Assembly: GCA_003574885.1 (NCBI GenBank)
Contig: PJFC01000005.1
Coordinates: 248,001 to 312,000, forward strand
Direction: 5' to 3'
DNA length: 64,000 nt
From: Geobacter sp.
Lineage (GTDB): Bacteria > Desulfobacterota > Desulfuromonadia > Geobacterales > Geobacteraceae
Shown here: positions 1 through 11,341 of the stretch, one piece after another
Numbering within the stretch: position 1 is the stretch's first letter
Layout of the letters: the number at the start of each line of letters is the position of its first letter
Made by a program: the position numbers and the translations under genes
Notes under the pieces: model-generated
Told to the model about the DNA's origin: nothing
The model's database searches: none
The model's input: only the letters and a program-made list of their open reading frames with translations

Positions 1-362
1 CGTCCTGCGAGGGTTTCATGCCAGTTGATGCTCGCGTGGAGGACCGGGAAATAGGCGACAGGAGGATCCGGATGGGCCAGTTGGGAAACGGTCAGCCCTT
101 TAAGGGTCAGTGAAAATCCGACCAGCTGAAAATGGAGTTTCGGCAGCTGGACAGAATACCCTTTCAGACTGCTGTTCATCCTGCTTTCCATAGATCGGCG
201 GAGCGGTTCGTCCAGAAAATAAGAAATGATAAAGAGGATGGAGATAAGGAGGGCACATATGCAGATGCCCCAACGGACCGCTTTCGGGATTGATCCGAAT
301 TGCTTCCTCAACCACGGGAGTGCTTTCCTGCCGTGATGATTCCCTTCCTGTCGCTGCATCAT
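1..362 (-). CDS. DUF748/AsmA-like envelope protein, N-terminal part (runs off the left edge)
   Basis: The frame is open from an ATG at 362 (a second ATG follows at 359) down to base 1, so only about 120 residues are visible. After a basic N-terminus with KALPWLRKQFG there is one hydrophobic segment at about residues 30-48 (ICICALLISILFIISYF), then a beta-rich stretch ending in SINWHETLAG. A short cytoplasmic head, one membrane anchor and then strands with LKGLTVSQ-type text fit the DUF748/AsmA-like proteins thought to work in the periplasm on lipid or envelope traffic. The family call is by text pattern only, since most of the protein lies outside the window. It is co-directional with the barrel gene at 451-1428, but that gene lies downstream of this start on the other side, so they are not an operon from one promoter in this order. 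The C-terminus is unseen. Confidence 0.6.
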   Translation of the reverse strand, partial: MMQRQEGNHHGRKALPWLRKQFGSIPKAVRWGICICALLISILFIISYFLDEPLRRSMESRMNSSLKGYSVQLPKLHFQLVGFSLTLKGLTVSQLAHPDPPVAYFPVLHASINWHETLAG

Positions 363-450
363 TATTAGGCCCTATCGCGTAAAGCTGGGGCAGCTGGACT
401 TTGACAGCATGGGTTCTACTACTTCATTAAGGTTTTCGTCATCCGTATAT

Positions 451-1428
451 TCAGAATCGGTAGCCGATGCCGCCCATAAAGATGTCGGAGTCCCGGTTGT
501 AGCTCGTGATGACCCGGTCAAAGATGGCTCGTATGTGCCAGTGCTCGCTGAGCCGGTAGCTGCCTGTTATCGACGCGATTTCGGCCACGAAAGCGTTGCT
601 GTTACGCCCCTGTTCGTGATCACCGCGGCGTTGATCGATGGCGAAGTACGGACCGAAGCCGACACCGAGGGCGATCCGGTCATGCAGGAAGGGCTTCGCC
701 AGCCAGAGCTGGGTGGTTAATCCGTACCGGTCGATCAGGTCGCTTCTCCCTTCGTAGCGGGCCCCTGCTGTCAACTCCACGAAGCGCCAGAGACCACGCC
801 GGTATTCGAGCGCAACGGCACGCGAATGTCCCGGCCCGGAGATATTCACGATCGTTTCGCCGCCAAGTACCGTCAGTTCGTTTTCAGTGGTCCTTTCTGT
901 CAGATGGGTCCCTTTCACGTCAGGCCCTTTTGAAGGTGGGGCATCGAGCTGGTAGCCGATGCCGGCAAGCGCTGTCAGGGTGTCGAAACTCTGGCCGCCC
1001 CTGACCCAGTAGCCTTGCAGCTGGCAAAACCAGCGGCTCTTGGTATACCAAGTCGCCGCTACGTTGGCCATGGTTCCCCAGCCGTGAAAGTCCTGGGAGG
1101 GCCCGGGGCCGGGGGGATGGATCGTGTCGTAATAGAATATGCCGCCGCCTCCAGCGGCCAGCGAAAGCTGCTTGTCGAACAGATTGGTGCGGACCCAGAG
1201 ATTGGCGGCATGGCCGTCACGGTGGTGCGAGATGAAGTGTCCCTGATTCACGTACGCGAGTGAATACGCGAAATGTTCGCCAAGTCCCTCCATATACTGG
1301 ACTTGCCATGCGTAGGTTTTCTCGATCGGGTTATTTGTCCACCCATAACCGCCGAGCACACTGATTTCCCCGGCAAAGGCCGGACAGGCCAAAAGAACGA
1401 GCATAATCGATACAACGGCACGGCGCAT
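451..1428 (-). CDS. Outer-membrane beta-barrel protein (acyloxyacyl hydrolase/porin-like)
   Basis: 325 aa. Residues 1-19 are a clear signal peptide (MRRAVVSIMLVLLACPAFA, cut before GE). The mature protein is rich in alternating aromatic and polar residues with about a dozen possible strands, and it ends in GIGYRF, the terminal-Phe signature of proteins inserted by the BAM complex. A start at 1428 follows a purine-rich GGGAGG sequence. The general plan (GGYGW near the N-terminus, LEYRRGLWRFVELTAGARYEG-like later) is like acyloxyacyl hydrolase/PagL-type barrels, but I cannot point to a catalytic His-Ser pair with confidence, so a plain porin-like role is equally possible. It is followed by the comM 3'-end remnant at 1543-1635. 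Confidence 0.7.
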   Translation of the reverse strand: MRRAVVSIMLVLLACPAFAGEISVLGGYGWTNNPIEKTYAWQVQYMEGLGEHFAYSLAYVNQGHFISHHRDGHAANLWVRTNLFDKQLSLAAGGGGIFYYDTIHPPGPGPSQDFHGWGTMANVAATWYTKSRWFCQLQGYWVRGGQSFDTLTALAGIGYQLDAPPSKGPDVKGTHLTERTTENELTVLGGETIVNISGPGHSRAVALEYRRGLWRFVELTAGARYEGRSDLIDRYGLTTQLWLAKPFLHDRIALGVGFGPYFAIDQRRGDHEQGRNSNAFVAEIASITGSYRLSEHWHIRAIFDRVITSYNRDSDIFMGGIGYRF

Positions 1429-1542
1429 AGCGACCTCCCGCTTTTATTGTTTTGGTTTAATTTAAACGGATACCACAGGAGGGTTAGTTGTCAATTGGAC
1501 CGGATGCGTTGACACGTCAGTCTTCTCGCTACACCCGCCCTT

Positions 1543-1635
1543 TCATGTCTTTCTGTCCAAACTCCGGTACTGGATCGCCTCGGAGATGTGGTTCTCCCGG
1601 ATGCCGTCGCTCCCCGCCAGGTCAGCGGTGGTGCG
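1543..1635 (-). repeat. Duplicated 3' end of comM (93 bp direct repeat, copy 1)
   Basis: This stretch matches 11342-11434 with 6 mismatches in 93 bases. On the minus strand it encodes the last 30 residues of ComM, including [23 protein letters not shown] and RKT, and then a stop codon. Two residues differ from the copy joined to the main comM body (T for I, R for K). The similarity ends right at the stop codon on one side and within the same codon on the other. No upstream comM coding sequence is attached. I read it as the original gene end, left behind when the 9.8-kb block at 1636-11341 entered next to comM. Confidence 0.85.
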
Positions 1636-1658
1636 CCTTATTGGCTATTCCTTGGAGC

Positions 1659-4085
1659 TTAAGGAACAGCGGGTAATTGCGCCCAATCGCAAATCGAACT
1701 GGCCGGCAATTTCGCATTGCCATAAACAGTGCCAGCACCGCCCCACATGGGCTTGCCGCGCATGTTGTACATGGGGGAGTAGGTGTAATTGCCATCGGTA
1801 TCGGCCTGGTTCCTGACTCCCATACCGGTTTCAGGAGTGGCTATAGTGCCGGTTCCTCCCGTCCAGCCATCATTCGGGTCGATAAGCACCAAATCCCGCA
1901 TCGAACTGTACTGCAGCGTATAGTCTGTGAGGACGAACCCCAGGCGCTTGAAGGTGGCAGGGGCAACAGGTCCGGACTCGAACAGGGTATAGTCACCTGC
2001 TGATGCCGTGGTCGGGTTGACCGTTGACGTCAGCTTGTAGTAAATGTTTGTAAAATCGTGTCTGAAGGTGTCGGTGTCGTCGTCAATGTCGTTGCGGTTC
2101 CCCAACTGGTCAGCCAGGACAATCGTTGCCGGGTCGCCCGCCGGATACCATTGATTGTTGATACACACAAAATCGGTGTTGTTGAAGATATCCACGGGTG
2201 TTGGTTCGGAGATGTCGCGGTAACCAATGGCGAGAGGCTTGGAAGTGGCAGGATCGGTGTAAATGACATTGAGATGCAGGTCAGTGGACCTGACGGAAAG
2301 CGGTACCTGTGAAAGATCGAAGACCAGTTCTACCGGTGTTCCAAGTGGAAGTGTGTTGACGCCGTTTTTCTCTGCCACCCTGATGACGTAAGTCATTGCA
2401 TTTGCTGGTTCGGTGCCTACGGGAAGCGACTGGAACGGATCATCTTCCGTTTCGCGGTACTCAAGCGCCAGCGTAAAGCTCCCCCCGGAAAGCCCTCCTG
2501 TAATGTCCGCCTGGGCGGTCACTTTCAGCTCGTTGAATGTGGAGCCCAGTGTACTGTCAGCGGTTTTAGCATAGATACCGGTTGATGGAAGAGAAAGCGC
2601 AAAGTCGGTGTAGATACCGTCAATGGACGTAAGAGGGCTGGCGGCTACGGCGCCTTCTTCGTTGCCGAGCTTACCCTTGAAAACGAGCTGCATGCTGATG
2701 TCACCGAAGAAGAACGGCAGGGGATCATTGGAGAAGTCGAAAGTGAGTTCCTGCGAGGTAGTGAGATCAACATTCAGGGGTGCTGAAACTTTGTAGGTAT
2801 AGTCAGAAATGTTGGTTCCATCCGGAGGATAGTTCAGCTGGGATTTGTTACCACCCAAAGGCAATTCGGAAAGCTCCTTATAGCGGATGACCAGCCTTCC
2901 TTCACCGGATCCCATACTTTCCCCGGCGGTATCGTTCTGGGCTCTAACCTTTACGGAACGGAACGTGATGTCGCCTTGATTTGTTGTGATTTTGATTCTG
3001 CCACGGAAGAAGTAATCGAGCAGAGCCGCAGAGTAGCCGGCGGCACGAGGAAGAAGCTTCTGCATGTAATCGAGGTAAATTCTGTCGTCTTCCAGCGTGT
3101 ATCCCTTTGTTTTGCCGAATACCAGATATTTGTTGAATACAATTGTTTGGGCAAGATGATCTGCCTCCTCACTGGCAACAAAGGTTTTAATTTCTTTCGT
3201 TATAGGGTCAGTTTCATTGTATTCCATGACGTTTGAATGCGCAGGGTGGGGGGCATCTGTGAAAATAGTATTAAAACTGAAAAAGTTTGCGTTACTGTAC
3301 TCAGCAAGCCCGATGCTATTATTAAGGGTTACAGAGGGATCCGTACCGCCGTATTTTTCCATGTCAAATAGGTTGACAATGGGAACAGGTGCATTCAAGA
3401 AATGGCTGGTTTGTTGTAGAAGGGTCGGGTCAACGGAAGAAAATGGTGGCGAAATAAGAGAATTAAATCTTGGCCAGTATGGATTTTTCCCATTGCTTGC
3501 AATCTTTTCCACGAAGTTTTCAATGGTATAGTTCAAGATATGAGCGGTATCTCTCGTGTGTTCAGGTACGCTCATGTCTTGCATCAGGTGCATGACCTGT
3601 CCAGCCGCTTGGAATGCATGGGCAAGATTTTGTTCATGTGTCGTTTTGTCGCAAGAGGTGAGCGCCGTATAAAAATATGAACGGGCATCACACCAAGAAA
3701 AATTGCCGCCCGGGGATTGTTGCTCTGCTTCCATCTGTGCCCATAACGGTGCAGGCTTACCCTTATACACTCCGAGTACAGTAAGACCACTAAAACCAGC
3801 ATTTGAGATCGGTTCATAAAAGTGATTCACTGACCGGGTAAAAGGAGTATCTTCCTGTTCACCAGCATTTTTAAATAAATCTATGATCTTAAGGCCATAG
3901 ACTGGTTGTTCTGGATCAGAATAACCAAGCACATTTTGAAGATAGTCTTTCAGGTATGAAGCGTTGAATCCAGTGGAAACAACTGCTTTATTCAGGGCCT
4001 TGTGTGTATTGGCTTTATAACACATTCCGCTCTGTACGTAACATAGTACAAATATTACACAAAACAACGTGCTATAAACCCTCAT
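1659..4085 (-). CDS. Large exported protein with a zinc phospholipase C/P1 nuclease-like head
   Basis: 808 aa. Residues 1-22 form a signal peptide ending near MCYKANTH. The first 250 residues carry spaced His, Asp and Glu residues in the order expected of the zinc-dependent phospholipase C/S1-P1 nuclease fold: an early H (THKALNKAV), HFYEP, then QVMHLMQDMSVPEHTRD. The rest (about 360-808) is strand-rich with repeated units of the kind found in secreted adhesive proteins, such as DVDLTTSQELTFDFSNDPLP and PVELVFDLSQVPLSVRSTDL. The start overlaps the stop of the upstream 200-aa gene by 4 bp (ATGA), so the two are coupled. It is the last gene of a three-gene minus-strand unit. Enzyme activity is an inference from residue spacing; substrate is unknown. 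Confidence 0.65.
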   Translation of the reverse strand: MRVYSTLFCVIFVLCYVQSGMCYKANTHKALNKAVVSTGFNASYLKDYLQNVLGYSDPEQPVYGLKIIDLFKNAGEQEDTPFTRSVNHFYEPISNAGFSGLTVLGVYKGKPAPLWAQMEAEQQSPGGNFSWCDARSYFYTALTSCDKTTHEQNLAHAFQAAGQVMHLMQDMSVPEHTRDTAHILNYTIENFVEKIASNGKNPYWPRFNSLISPPFSSVDPTLLQQTSHFLNAPVPIVNLFDMEKYGGTDPSVTLNNSIGLAEYSNANFFSFNTIFTDAPHPAHSNVMEYNETDPITKEIKTFVASEEADHLAQTIVFNKYLVFGKTKGYTLEDDRIYLDYMQKLLPRAAGYSAALLDYFFRGRIKITTNQGDITFRSVKVRAQNDTAGESMGSGEGRLVIRYKELSELPLGGNKSQLNYPPDGTNISDYTYKVSAPLNVDLTTSQELTFDFSNDPLPFFFGDISMQLVFKGKLGNEEGAVAASPLTSIDGIYTDFALSLPSTGIYAKTADSTLGSTFNELKVTAQADITGGLSGGSFTLALEYRETEDDPFQSLPVGTEPANAMTYVIRVAEKNGVNTLPLGTPVELVFDLSQVPLSVRSTDLHLNVIYTDPATSKPLAIGYRDISEPTPVDIFNNTDFVCINNQWYPAGDPATIVLADQLGNRNDIDDDTDTFRHDFTNIYYKLTSTVNPTTASAGDYTLFESGPVAPATFKRLGFVLTDYTLQYSSMRDLVLIDPNDGWTGGTGTIATPETGMGVRNQADTDGNYTYSPMYNMRGKPMWGGAGTVYGNAKLPASSICDWAQLPAVP

Positions 4086-4684
4086 TGTTGATTACCTCGT
4101 ATCAAATTAAGTAATGTTATTTCGTCATGTTCCAACTTTTTTGATATAGGTAGTTGTTTTATATATTCTAATGGCAAATAAAATTCACCCAGACTATTTG
4201 ATCTATCCTCATAACTTGTAATTTTGGGCAGCAAAATAGTTCCTGATACATCGAAACGATACTTTATTTTTTTATTCCAGATAGGGTTTCTCTCAACAAC
4301 TGCATCATCTTTTCCAGAGAACATGTCTTCAAGAACCGACCACCCATAACAAAGATACCCTGGTTTGAATATAAGGAAGCTGACATCATAGCTCCACGAA
4401 AACGGTTGGATAATAGTGATGTAGGAAGGAAATACAAATCTTCCGTCCTTGTCTGTTAGTGTCTCTTTTACATGGATAACACTACTCTTTGGCTCGACAG
4501 GAGGAGCAAACGTCTCCTTCTCGTACTTGGCGATCACGACCGCACCTTCAATAGGCTGGCCGGTATCAATGTCTACGACCCTTCCGCGGTACTCCGGTTT
4601 GTGATAAATGAGCCAGGAGGCATGGCAGGTCGAAGAGCAAACAATAAACAATATAATCATCGACAAAATGTATTTAAGTTTCAT
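4082..4684 (-). CDS. Small exported protein with a carboxypeptidase-regulatory-like domain
   Basis: 200 aa. A signal peptide (MKLKYILSMIILFIVCSSTCHAS) is followed by YRGRVVDIDTGQPIEGAVVIA and later LTDKDGRFVFPSY. This is the typical beta-sandwich text of carboxypeptidase regulatory-like (CarboxypepD_reg) domains, about residues 32-110. The remaining part is unfamiliar. A GAGGAGG Shine-Dalgarno sits just ahead of the start at 4684. The stop overlaps the next gene by 4 bp, and the 2200-aa gene ends 12 bp upstream, so the three genes form one transcript. Such Geobacter proteins are exported, but a role for this one is not known. Confidence 0.7.
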   Translation of the reverse strand: MKLKYILSMIILFIVCSSTCHASWLIYHKPEYRGRVVDIDTGQPIEGAVVIAKYEKETFAPPVEPKSSVIHVKETLTDKDGRFVFPSYITIIQPFSWSYDVSFLIFKPGYLCYGWSVLEDMFSGKDDAVVERNPIWNKKIKYRFDVSGTILLPKITSYEDRSNSLGEFYLPLEYIKQLPISKKLEHDEITLLNLIRGNQQ

Positions 4685-4696
4685 TCACTATCCTCC

Positions 4697-7600
4697 TCAA
4701 TAACTGCGTATGCGCCAAAGTCCGTTTTCATCCCTCACGAAAACAATATCGTAGGCGTGACGTTTCCCCTCTTCGAGGGTTGTCAGTTTGTATCTTGCAA
4801 TATTGCTTTCAATGTTCATGGTGGTTAACGATTGGTAGGTTGCCAGAATATTCGGTAACAGTGGCCCAAGCTCATCAAAAATGGCTTGATATTTTTGTTG
4901 AGTTGCTGACAGAAAATTGGTGAGAGCCGCAGAGATGTTGCCTGTAGAAAGTAGAGCATTAACAGTACTCCATTTATTTCTAAGCAAATTGTCCAAATGA
5001 GTCTTTGGTTCCACCACCACCATCAAGCTATCACTATACCCCTGCCCATCAGGCCCTGTTGCCTTGGCGGTAATGGTATAGATCCCTTCTACCTCCAATG
5101 TAGCACTGAACTCTGTTGACTCAGTTCCAGGCACAAGCGAAACAGAAACGGGGCCGCTGATGCCAATATTCGGATTGGTGATGGTAAAGCTGCCATCCAG
5201 GCGGATGCTGATATCCAGAGGTCCTGTGCCGAAATCGGTATTGCTCGTGACACGGAGATAGTGTCCTGCCTGGGCGATGACGTTTCTGGTTACAGCCTGA
5301 GTAAGCCCGTTGGCATCGGTGGCCTTGATATCGAGGGTATTGGCGCCTTCCTGGAGGGGAACATGATTGGCGATAAAACGGCTGCCGGTAGTAATGGCCG
5401 GGATGCCGTTGACCATGATGCCTGTTTCCGCGCCGGTGGAGTTGATGACGGTTCCTGTGACGGTCACATCCGGCCCGGTAATTGTCGTCCCTTCTGGGGG
5501 TGAATCGACAGACAGGGAGAGGTTCGGTGTCACCCCTACGATGTTGCCAATACCCCTCGTCAGCTCGGCAAACCGGCCTGCCCAGGCGCTGCGCAGGGTT
5601 TCGATAGCGGTTACCGCCGTTGTCGGATCATCGCCCGGTCTGACCAGCAGGACAAAGCTGACATTGAACTGTTTGGGGGAAGTTGCGCTACCCGGTACGC
5701 GCTCCCCATCGGCAACGATGATGTCGTCAATGGTTACCGCCTTTGCCGTACCACTGATCGTTACTCCCACCTGCGGTAGCTTCGTCCTGTCGATGGCTGG
5801 ATTGTCAATCAAGAGCATCGGTGGCACCTGCTCTTTCGGGATCATGCCCATCAGGTACAGATCGAGCGGACTGAAACCGCTCATGGTGGCGGTGGCCGTG
5901 AATGTGCCATTGCTGTTGTCCCGCCAGCCGTTGCCGTACATGAGCGAGCCTTTTGTGTCCAGGAGGTAGCTCCAATGTGCTGCGTCGCGACCCAACAGGG
6001 CGTCGTTCATGCTCCCGTCTGAATTTCTGAACCGCACATATGTCCCGTAACGGTGCATGAATTCATGGTTAAGTGTGATGATGGTTTCGTCAAGCTTCGG
6101 CCCGTAGGGGGTTGCCGCGAGCGTCGTCACATTTCCCAGATCGATGGTGCCGTGGAGTTTCCCGTCGCTCCCGAATGAGGCAGTGTTGTCGAAGATGGCC
6201 TGCCCTATCCCTTGCGTGTCGTTCTTCACGGCAAGGTAGAAACCTTTTGCTTCCGTTTCGGGCATGGAATAGTCGAAGCTGGAAAGGAGTACGAGAAAAT
6301 CACAACTGTCGGGATGGGTGCGGAAGTACTCTTTGGCAATCTCTTGTCGAGGAAGGGGATTCATGGTCCCGTCCGCATTGTTGATGTTGTAGTTCCCGGT
6401 TACCTCCATCACCGTCACGTTGCCGGAATCTCCTAGCGTCTTGGCGGTGAAGAGCGGGGCAGTAAAGGTGTAATCACCGGATGTGGCGCCAAAGCCATAC
6501 GCGTTTACGGAAGAAACCCGGAAATGGTAGGTTGTGCCCGGTTTCAAGGATTTCAAAGCTATGCTATGCATCGCCACCAGGACGTCATCGGCCACCGTCG
6601 TACCATAGGTGGACGTCTCTCCGTATTCCACCTTGCTGGTGCCCTGCTGATCCGTTGCCCAACCAATCACCGTCGTGTCCACAGTTGAAGGGGTTACCGT
6701 TATGGAAGCGATAACCGGAAGGAGCGGGCTGAGGGTAGCACTGGCGTATGCGGAATTCCCCGTCGGAGACTGGGCAAATGAGTAAGTCCCATATCCTGCC
6801 TTCGCTATCGTTCCGGAGAAAGCGCCTTTTATCCCATATATCCAGTAACGGCCACTGCTGTTTGTCAGAACGCTCTGCGTTACCCCCAGTGAGTCAGTGA
6901 CCGTAACTGTGGCACCTTCAAGATCTCGTCCAGAAGCATTTACAGAACCCTGCAGTGTCACCGTATTCGAGATCACACTGACAGAAACGGTTTTCGAGTC
7001 AACATACTGTTCCCCCATCGCCGTCACATAAATCTCATTATAGCCTCCCGTCAGAGGAAGTGACACGGTGAAGGTTCTGTCTGGCACGTTCATGGTGAAT
7101 GAGGCATATGCGGCATATGCGGCATATGGGTTCCATACGTGGACCGAAGTGCAATGCTCGTTGACCGTACCCGTGACGGTTACATACCCCTCCTCGATCA
7201 CTGTGCCAGGTAGGGGGGATGTGATGGTAGCGACTGCCGAGTGCCTGGACAGGTTAATGTTGGTAACAGCAGCTTCACCGCTTTGCAGAGCACCGGTTAC
7301 GACCTTGGTGTCATAATACGTCGCCTCGTACGTAGCAGTGTATGGGCCGTTGGAAAGCCCTGAGAAGCTGAAATGCCCAGCAGAATCGGTGAATGCTGAA
7401 TGGCTGGCATTAATCCCGTCTACCAGCGTAACCTTCACCCCTTGTAGCAATGCATAGTCATAGTTATAGTTACGAACGGTTCCCTGCAGGGTTGCAGGCA
7501 AAGCCTTATCCAAAGCTTTCCCGACCGTTAAAGCCTGGCCTGGTGCCAGTGAGCCATTACTGGAGTTTGGAATCAGTCCGGGTTTTTCGAACGTTATAGT

Positions 7601-10600
7601 GTAGTCGGACGCGGGAATAGCAGGAAACGTGTAGTTTCCATTGGTGTCAGTGACGGTAGAATACGATCCTTCGAAGGTCACGAAGAACTGATCCGTCAGA
7701 AGGGCTGACGGATACATCCCGCCGGAAAGATATTCCATGTTTGAAAGGCTTGAAATTTTCACCGTGACCGAATGGTCAGCGTCGTACTTGGACTGCTGTT
7801 CAGACGGCGTCCTGATCCTGAAGCTTGTGTCATCTCCGTTTCCGCGAAAATACCCGTCAGCCCCCGAAGCGTCGACCACGGTGGAGGTGTACGACCAGGA
7901 ACCTTCATCCGGATACAGTATGCCGGCCCTCAAGCTGACGAAGTTTCCTCCACACATCGTGCTGGTGGTGGTTGATGGATGAGTAGAAACATCTTCTGAG
8001 CCGTCGACATAGGTCTTAAATGCAAGGGAGGTTGAAAGCTCGGTCCACACCCCATTCAACCTCTGATATGCCTTCCCCTTCCGATAGTTGTCGCTGTTAA
8101 TCCATCCGAGTTTGTACAGATTTCTGGAGTCCCCGATAATCCACGCACTACTTTCTGAAAAGGTGCCGTTGATCTCCAGATAGTACTCATCTCCAGCCGT
8201 GACCATTGGGGGATTGGGGAAAATGAAATCGATCCACGTGCTCCCTTGAGAGCGGATGGCATTAAGATCCACATATTCGCTGATTGCAAGATGGCTACCC
8301 CTGTCTCCTCCGAGACTGCTTTTTAGTAATAGATGAACTTCACCCGTGGTCTTCTCGGTAAACCAGGCTGAGTCTATACTTACCTTGGTAAGCCTTCCGG
8401 TTTTTGCTGCAGTGAAACGCTGAGCCAGGTACTCGTTGTGGTTTTGGATTGCGCCGACCCCGTTCCAGTTTAGGGTGAACGGTCCGTCAGTATCGAGGGG
8501 GCTCTGCACCTTGAAGATTATATTGTTGTCGCATGAGAACTTGTTTCCGTCGTTGTGTGTCATCAGGAGGTAATCGGACAGCAGTAATGGAGGAGCGGGG
8601 TAAGAACAGGTAGCTGTCATGTCTGCCGCTTTGATTCCGGAAAGGGTGAGTGTCACTACCGCACCCGAAACCGGTTCACCCGTGGCAAGGTCGGTGACCT
8701 TCCCGTCTATCGAGCCGAATGCGTCCAGCTGTGCATCCCGCGTGGTGGCCTGCTCCCTGGCAAGGGTTCCCCTCGCTACAAAGGGGGAGTGATTTTCCTT
8801 GGTGAACCGTGCCGTGAACTCTCCCGGAGCCAGTCCGCCGATTGAATACCTCCCTCCGGAGTCTGTTACGGCAGTATGCGAGGTGACAACATCCTTTACC
8901 TCGACGGCTACGTTACTCACGGGAAGGAGCGTGACGGAATCGGTTACCGTGCCGGAAAGGGTAACGGGTGAGGCTGTCGAACCGACTAGAGCAACCCGGA
9001 GAAGGGGTGTACTGTGGTCGTTGGAGGGAATCTGTATTTCCGAGACGAAATCCCCTAAAGATTTCGGAGCATACTCGATGCCGATAGAGCAGTTGCTTGA
9101 TGTCAATGTATTTCCCGAGCAGGTGTCATGCGTGATTCGAAATGGTGCCGTTGGTTGCGTAACCGTACCAATTACAAGAGAGCCGGTTCCCTTGTTTGAT
9201 ACAAATACAGAAATTGACGTCGGCCACGGGGTAATATCGACCGGTCCGAAATCAACGGCAGACTTGTCCGCAGAGATTTGCCAGAAATCGATGCCTCCAG
9301 CAGCCTTCGACTCAAAGGCAGCCTCAGAGACATCCACCCAGTTCTGCTCTGTCGTAAGCCTCACCTTCAGAAAGCCAAACCCCTTCATCGAGGTGAGCAG
9401 CGGGCTCAGGTCGATTGTGTTCCATCCGACAGTCATGCTCGCATCAACATACACGCCGGTCTGAACGGTTGTCCCGTCAGCTGCATAGGCATAGACCCTC
9501 ACCGTTTGGGTCATACTCCCAAGAGAGGTAGCGTTGATTCTCAAGCGATATGAAGCCAGTTGCCCCGCCTCGACTGCACTGAGAAGATCCAGAACATCAT
9601 AACCGCGTTTTCCCTTCTGTATACGAATTGCCTGAGTATAGACTCCGTCCTTCATGAGAGCAGACACGTCGGTGGAACTGGTTTCCGTTGTGGTGCTGCG
9701 GCTGAGACCGGTACTTGACGTCGCCGTTTTTACCAGATCTATGTTGGCATCGCAGGCATCTCCGACGCCATCAGCGTCTAAATCGCTCTGGCGAGGGTTG
9801 TAGACCTGCGGACAGTTGTCCAAAGGGTCAGCGATCCCGTCACCGTCCGTATCGGCATATACATCTATGAAATTAGTGGCCGATTTAGTATACGTTTGGC
9901 CACTTGCATCAGTCACCTTAAGAGATACTGTGTACTTCCCGATGGTAGTGAAGGTATGAGCGGGACTTTGTTCGTTAGAGTCAATGATGCCGTCATTGTC
10001 AAAATCCCACTCCCAGGCAACTATCGTCTGCCCGTCTGCAACTGCTGTTTTGTCGGTAAAATTGACGCTGACCGGTTCCTTCCCGCTTCGGATGTCCGCA
10101 GAAAAATTAGGAGTGGTGTCTGTTATCGTTCTCAGGTACAGGACCGATGTCAGTCCGTCGGAAGACTGCATGGAAACACCAATATCCGCCGTTCCCCTCT
10201 GAGCAAGGTTATGACTGCTCCACCTGGTTGTGAAAGCTGTCCCCTTGACGTCCCCCGGTGAAGGGTCTACCCGCAGATATACAGGTGTGTCAAAGTCTTT
10301 TTTCATGTAGCTCACGCCATTGGCATCATTAGCGGCATAGTATGGCGTATTGTTTGAGAGGAGGAGGACACCTGGCGAACATGGCTCTGCGGTTTCCACA
10401 TAGTTCCATCCTGTATCCCATGGCATGGTGCTTTCATGGAGATATCTCCCATATTTGTTGGTGCTGCTGTTACAAGTTGCCAGCCTTACATCACCGTTGT
10501 CGTGGATAACAAAAGAAAATGCTCCAGACTTGTCAGTGGAGCTAAAGGTAGAAGGGTTGTTTCCGTCACCCTTGTAAATATTGCTGTCAGTTACAATGAC

Positions 10601-11299
10601 AGGGATCTCATCTGGTCCAACCTCGATGCCTACCACTGTTGGCCCGGTTCCATCCTCCTTTGGCCAAACCACGGTGTTGTTCCATACGCCGTTTACCTTG
10701 TTGGCGTAGCTTATGGCACTAATCCTCGTCTTTCTGACCAGTTCGTAGGTAGTATAGACAACGTGAGGGACATCGTTCTTGTCAATGGCGATTTGCAATT
10801 TGCCGGAACTGTAAGTGCTGGAAATCACATCGCCTGTCCCCCAAAAGTTGCCACCGTTTTTACTGTCGGCTGTGTAGAAAGGGACGTCTATCGGGCAGTA
10901 AAAATCGTTCAACGTTGCCAGGTGGATGATATCTCTGCTGTCTATGGCCAAACTGAACTGAACGCTGTTCCCTTTAAAAATCCAGCTGAAGGGATAGAAG
11001 TTCGGGAGTCGCTGCCACGATACTCCGTCTATGGAGGTAAAAGGTGTAAGGTAGTAGTAACCATATGCATCTGTTGTTACGACGAAGTAGTAAAGTCGAT
11101 CCGTCGAAGTTCTTATAATCTGATGCTTATCGGAAATGGGGTTGCTGTTTGTAACCTGCGCAACAACGACGCCCCCATAGGATTCCCTCACATAGACGGC
11201 ACTTAAGATGACAAGCGTGACCATTACAATGGCCACTTTCACGATTCTTGTGCTGTTTTTCAGCACGCGTAACCGTGCCATGCACTCATTTAGAAGCAT
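4697..11299 (-). CDS. Giant secreted multidomain protein with an HExxH motif
   Basis: 2200 aa with an N-terminal hydrophobic export segment (about residues 19-38). Visible parts in order: a beta-propeller-like region; a PKD domain near 395-480 ([23 protein letters not shown]); calcium-binding thrombospondin type 3 repeats ([25 protein letters not shown]); a HYDIN/choice-of-anchor type domain ([11 protein letters not shown]); several carboxypeptidase-regulatory domains; a fibronectin III-like unit ([14 protein letters not shown]); a region with [10 protein letters not shown], an HExxH zinc-protease motif coded near 6050-6070; and a [18 protein letters not shown] domain near the C-terminus. A GGAGGGG Shine-Dalgarno sits 3 bases ahead of the ATG at 11299. 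It starts only 42 bp after the comM stop, so it may be read from comM or a promoter inside it. Protease activity is inferred. Confidence 0.75.
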   Translation of the reverse strand: MLLNECMARLRVLKNSTRIVKVAIVMVTLVILSAVYVRESYGGVVVAQVTNSNPISDKHQIIRTSTDRLYYFVVTTDAYGYYYLTPFTSIDGVSWQRLPNFYPFSWIFKGNSVQFSLAIDSRDIIHLATLNDFYCPIDVPFYTADSKNGGNFWGTGDVISSTYSSGKLQIAIDKNDVPHVVYTTYELVRKTRISAISYANKVNGVWNNTVVWPKEDGTGPTVVGIEVGPDEIPVIVTDSNIYKGDGNNPSTFSSTDKSGAFSFVIHDNGDVRLATCNSSTNKYGRYLHESTMPWDTGWNYVETAEPCSPGVLLLSNNTPYYAANDANGVSYMKKDFDTPVYLRVDPSPGDVKGTAFTTRWSSHNLAQRGTADIGVSMQSSDGLTSVLYLRTITDTTPNFSADIRSGKEPVSVNFTDKTAVADGQTIVAWEWDFDNDGIIDSNEQSPAHTFTTIGKYTVSLKVTDASGQTYTKSATNFIDVYADTDGDGIADPLDNCPQVYNPRQSDLDADGVGDACDANIDLVKTATSSTGLSRSTTTETSSTDVSALMKDGVYTQAIRIQKGKRGYDVLDLLSAVEAGQLASYRLRINATSLGSMTQTVRVYAYAADGTTVQTGVYVDASMTVGWNTIDLSPLLTSMKGFGFLKVRLTTEQNWVDVSEAAFESKAAGGIDFWQISADKSAVDFGPVDITPWPTSISVFVSNKGTGSLVIGTVTQPTAPFRITHDTCSGNTLTSSNCSIGIEYAPKSLGDFVSEIQIPSNDHSTPLLRVALVGSTASPVTLSGTVTDSVTLLPVSNVAVEVKDVVTSHTAVTDSGGRYSIGGLAPGEFTARFTKENHSPFVARGTLAREQATTRDAQLDAFGSIDGKVTDLATGEPVSGAVVTLTLSGIKAADMTATCSYPAPPLLLSDYLLMTHNDGNKFSCDNNIIFKVQSPLDTDGPFTLNWNGVGAIQNHNEYLAQRFTAAKTGRLTKVSIDSAWFTEKTTGEVHLLLKSSLGGDRGSHLAISEYVDLNAIRSQGSTWIDFIFPNPPMVTAGDEYYLEINGTFSESSAWIIGDSRNLYKLGWINSDNYRKGKAYQRLNGVWTELSTSLAFKTYVDGSEDVSTHPSTTTSTMCGGNFVSLRAGILYPDEGSWSYTSTVVDASGADGYFRGNGDDTSFRIRTPSEQQSKYDADHSVTVKISSLSNMEYLSGGMYPSALLTDQFFVTFEGSYSTVTDTNGNYTFPAIPASDYTITFEKPGLIPNSSNGSLAPGQALTVGKALDKALPATLQGTVRNYNYDYALLQGVKVTLVDGINASHSAFTDSAGHFSFSGLSNGPYTATYEATYYDTKVVTGALQSGEAAVTNINLSRHSAVATITSPLPGTVIEEGYVTVTGTVNEHCTSVHVWNPYAAYAAYASFTMNVPDRTFTVSLPLTGGYNEIYVTAMGEQYVDSKTVSVSVISNTVTLQGSVNASGRDLEGATVTVTDSLGVTQSVLTNSSGRYWIYGIKGAFSGTIAKAGYGTYSFAQSPTGNSAYASATLSPLLPVIASITVTPSTVDTTVIGWATDQQGTSKVEYGETSTYGTTVADDVLVAMHSIALKSLKPGTTYHFRVSSVNAYGFGATSGDYTFTAPLFTAKTLGDSGNVTVMEVTGNYNINNADGTMNPLPRQEIAKEYFRTHPDSCDFLVLLSSFDYSMPETEAKGFYLAVKNDTQGIGQAIFDNTASFGSDGKLHGTIDLGNVTTLAATPYGPKLDETIITLNHEFMHRYGTYVRFRNSDGSMNDALLGRDAAHWSYLLDTKGSLMYGNGWRDNSNGTFTATATMSGFSPLDLYLMGMIPKEQVPPMLLIDNPAIDRTKLPQVGVTISGTAKAVTIDDIIVADGERVPGSATSPKQFNVSFVLLVRPGDDPTTAVTAIETLRSAWAGRFAELTRGIGNIVGVTPNLSLSVDSPPEGTTITGPDVTVTGTVINSTGAETGIMVNGIPAITTGSRFIANHVPLQEGANTLDIKATDANGLTQAVTRNVIAQAGHYLRVTSNTDFGTGPLDISIRLDGSFTITNPNIGISGPVSVSLVPGTESTEFSATLEVEGIYTITAKATGPDGQGYSDSLMVVVEPKTHLDNLLRNKWSTVNALLSTGNISAALTNFLSATQQKYQAIFDELGPLLPNILATYQSLTTMNIESNIARYKLTTLEEGKRHAYDIVFVRDENGLWRIRSY
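7103..7131 (-). repeat. Short in-frame tandem repeat (Ala-Tyr-Ala units) in the giant protein
   Basis: Three near-perfect copies of GCATATGCG on the plus strand encode a Tyr-Ala-Ala run (YAAYAAYA) on the minus strand. The unit is 9 bp, so changes in copy number would keep the frame. Confidence 0.6.
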
Positions 11300-11341
11300 C
11301 TTCCCCTCCGGTAGTGAAAGGTGTCCTGCTACTGGTGGTTC

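Noticed and set aside
100-315. 71-codon minus-strand frame
   Set aside because: It is out of frame with the real DUF748-like gene that covers 1-362.
1636-11341. Calling the 9.8-kb block a transposon or integrative element with known machinery
   Set aside because: It has direct comM-end copies but no integrase or transposase gene and no terminal inverted repeats that I can see.
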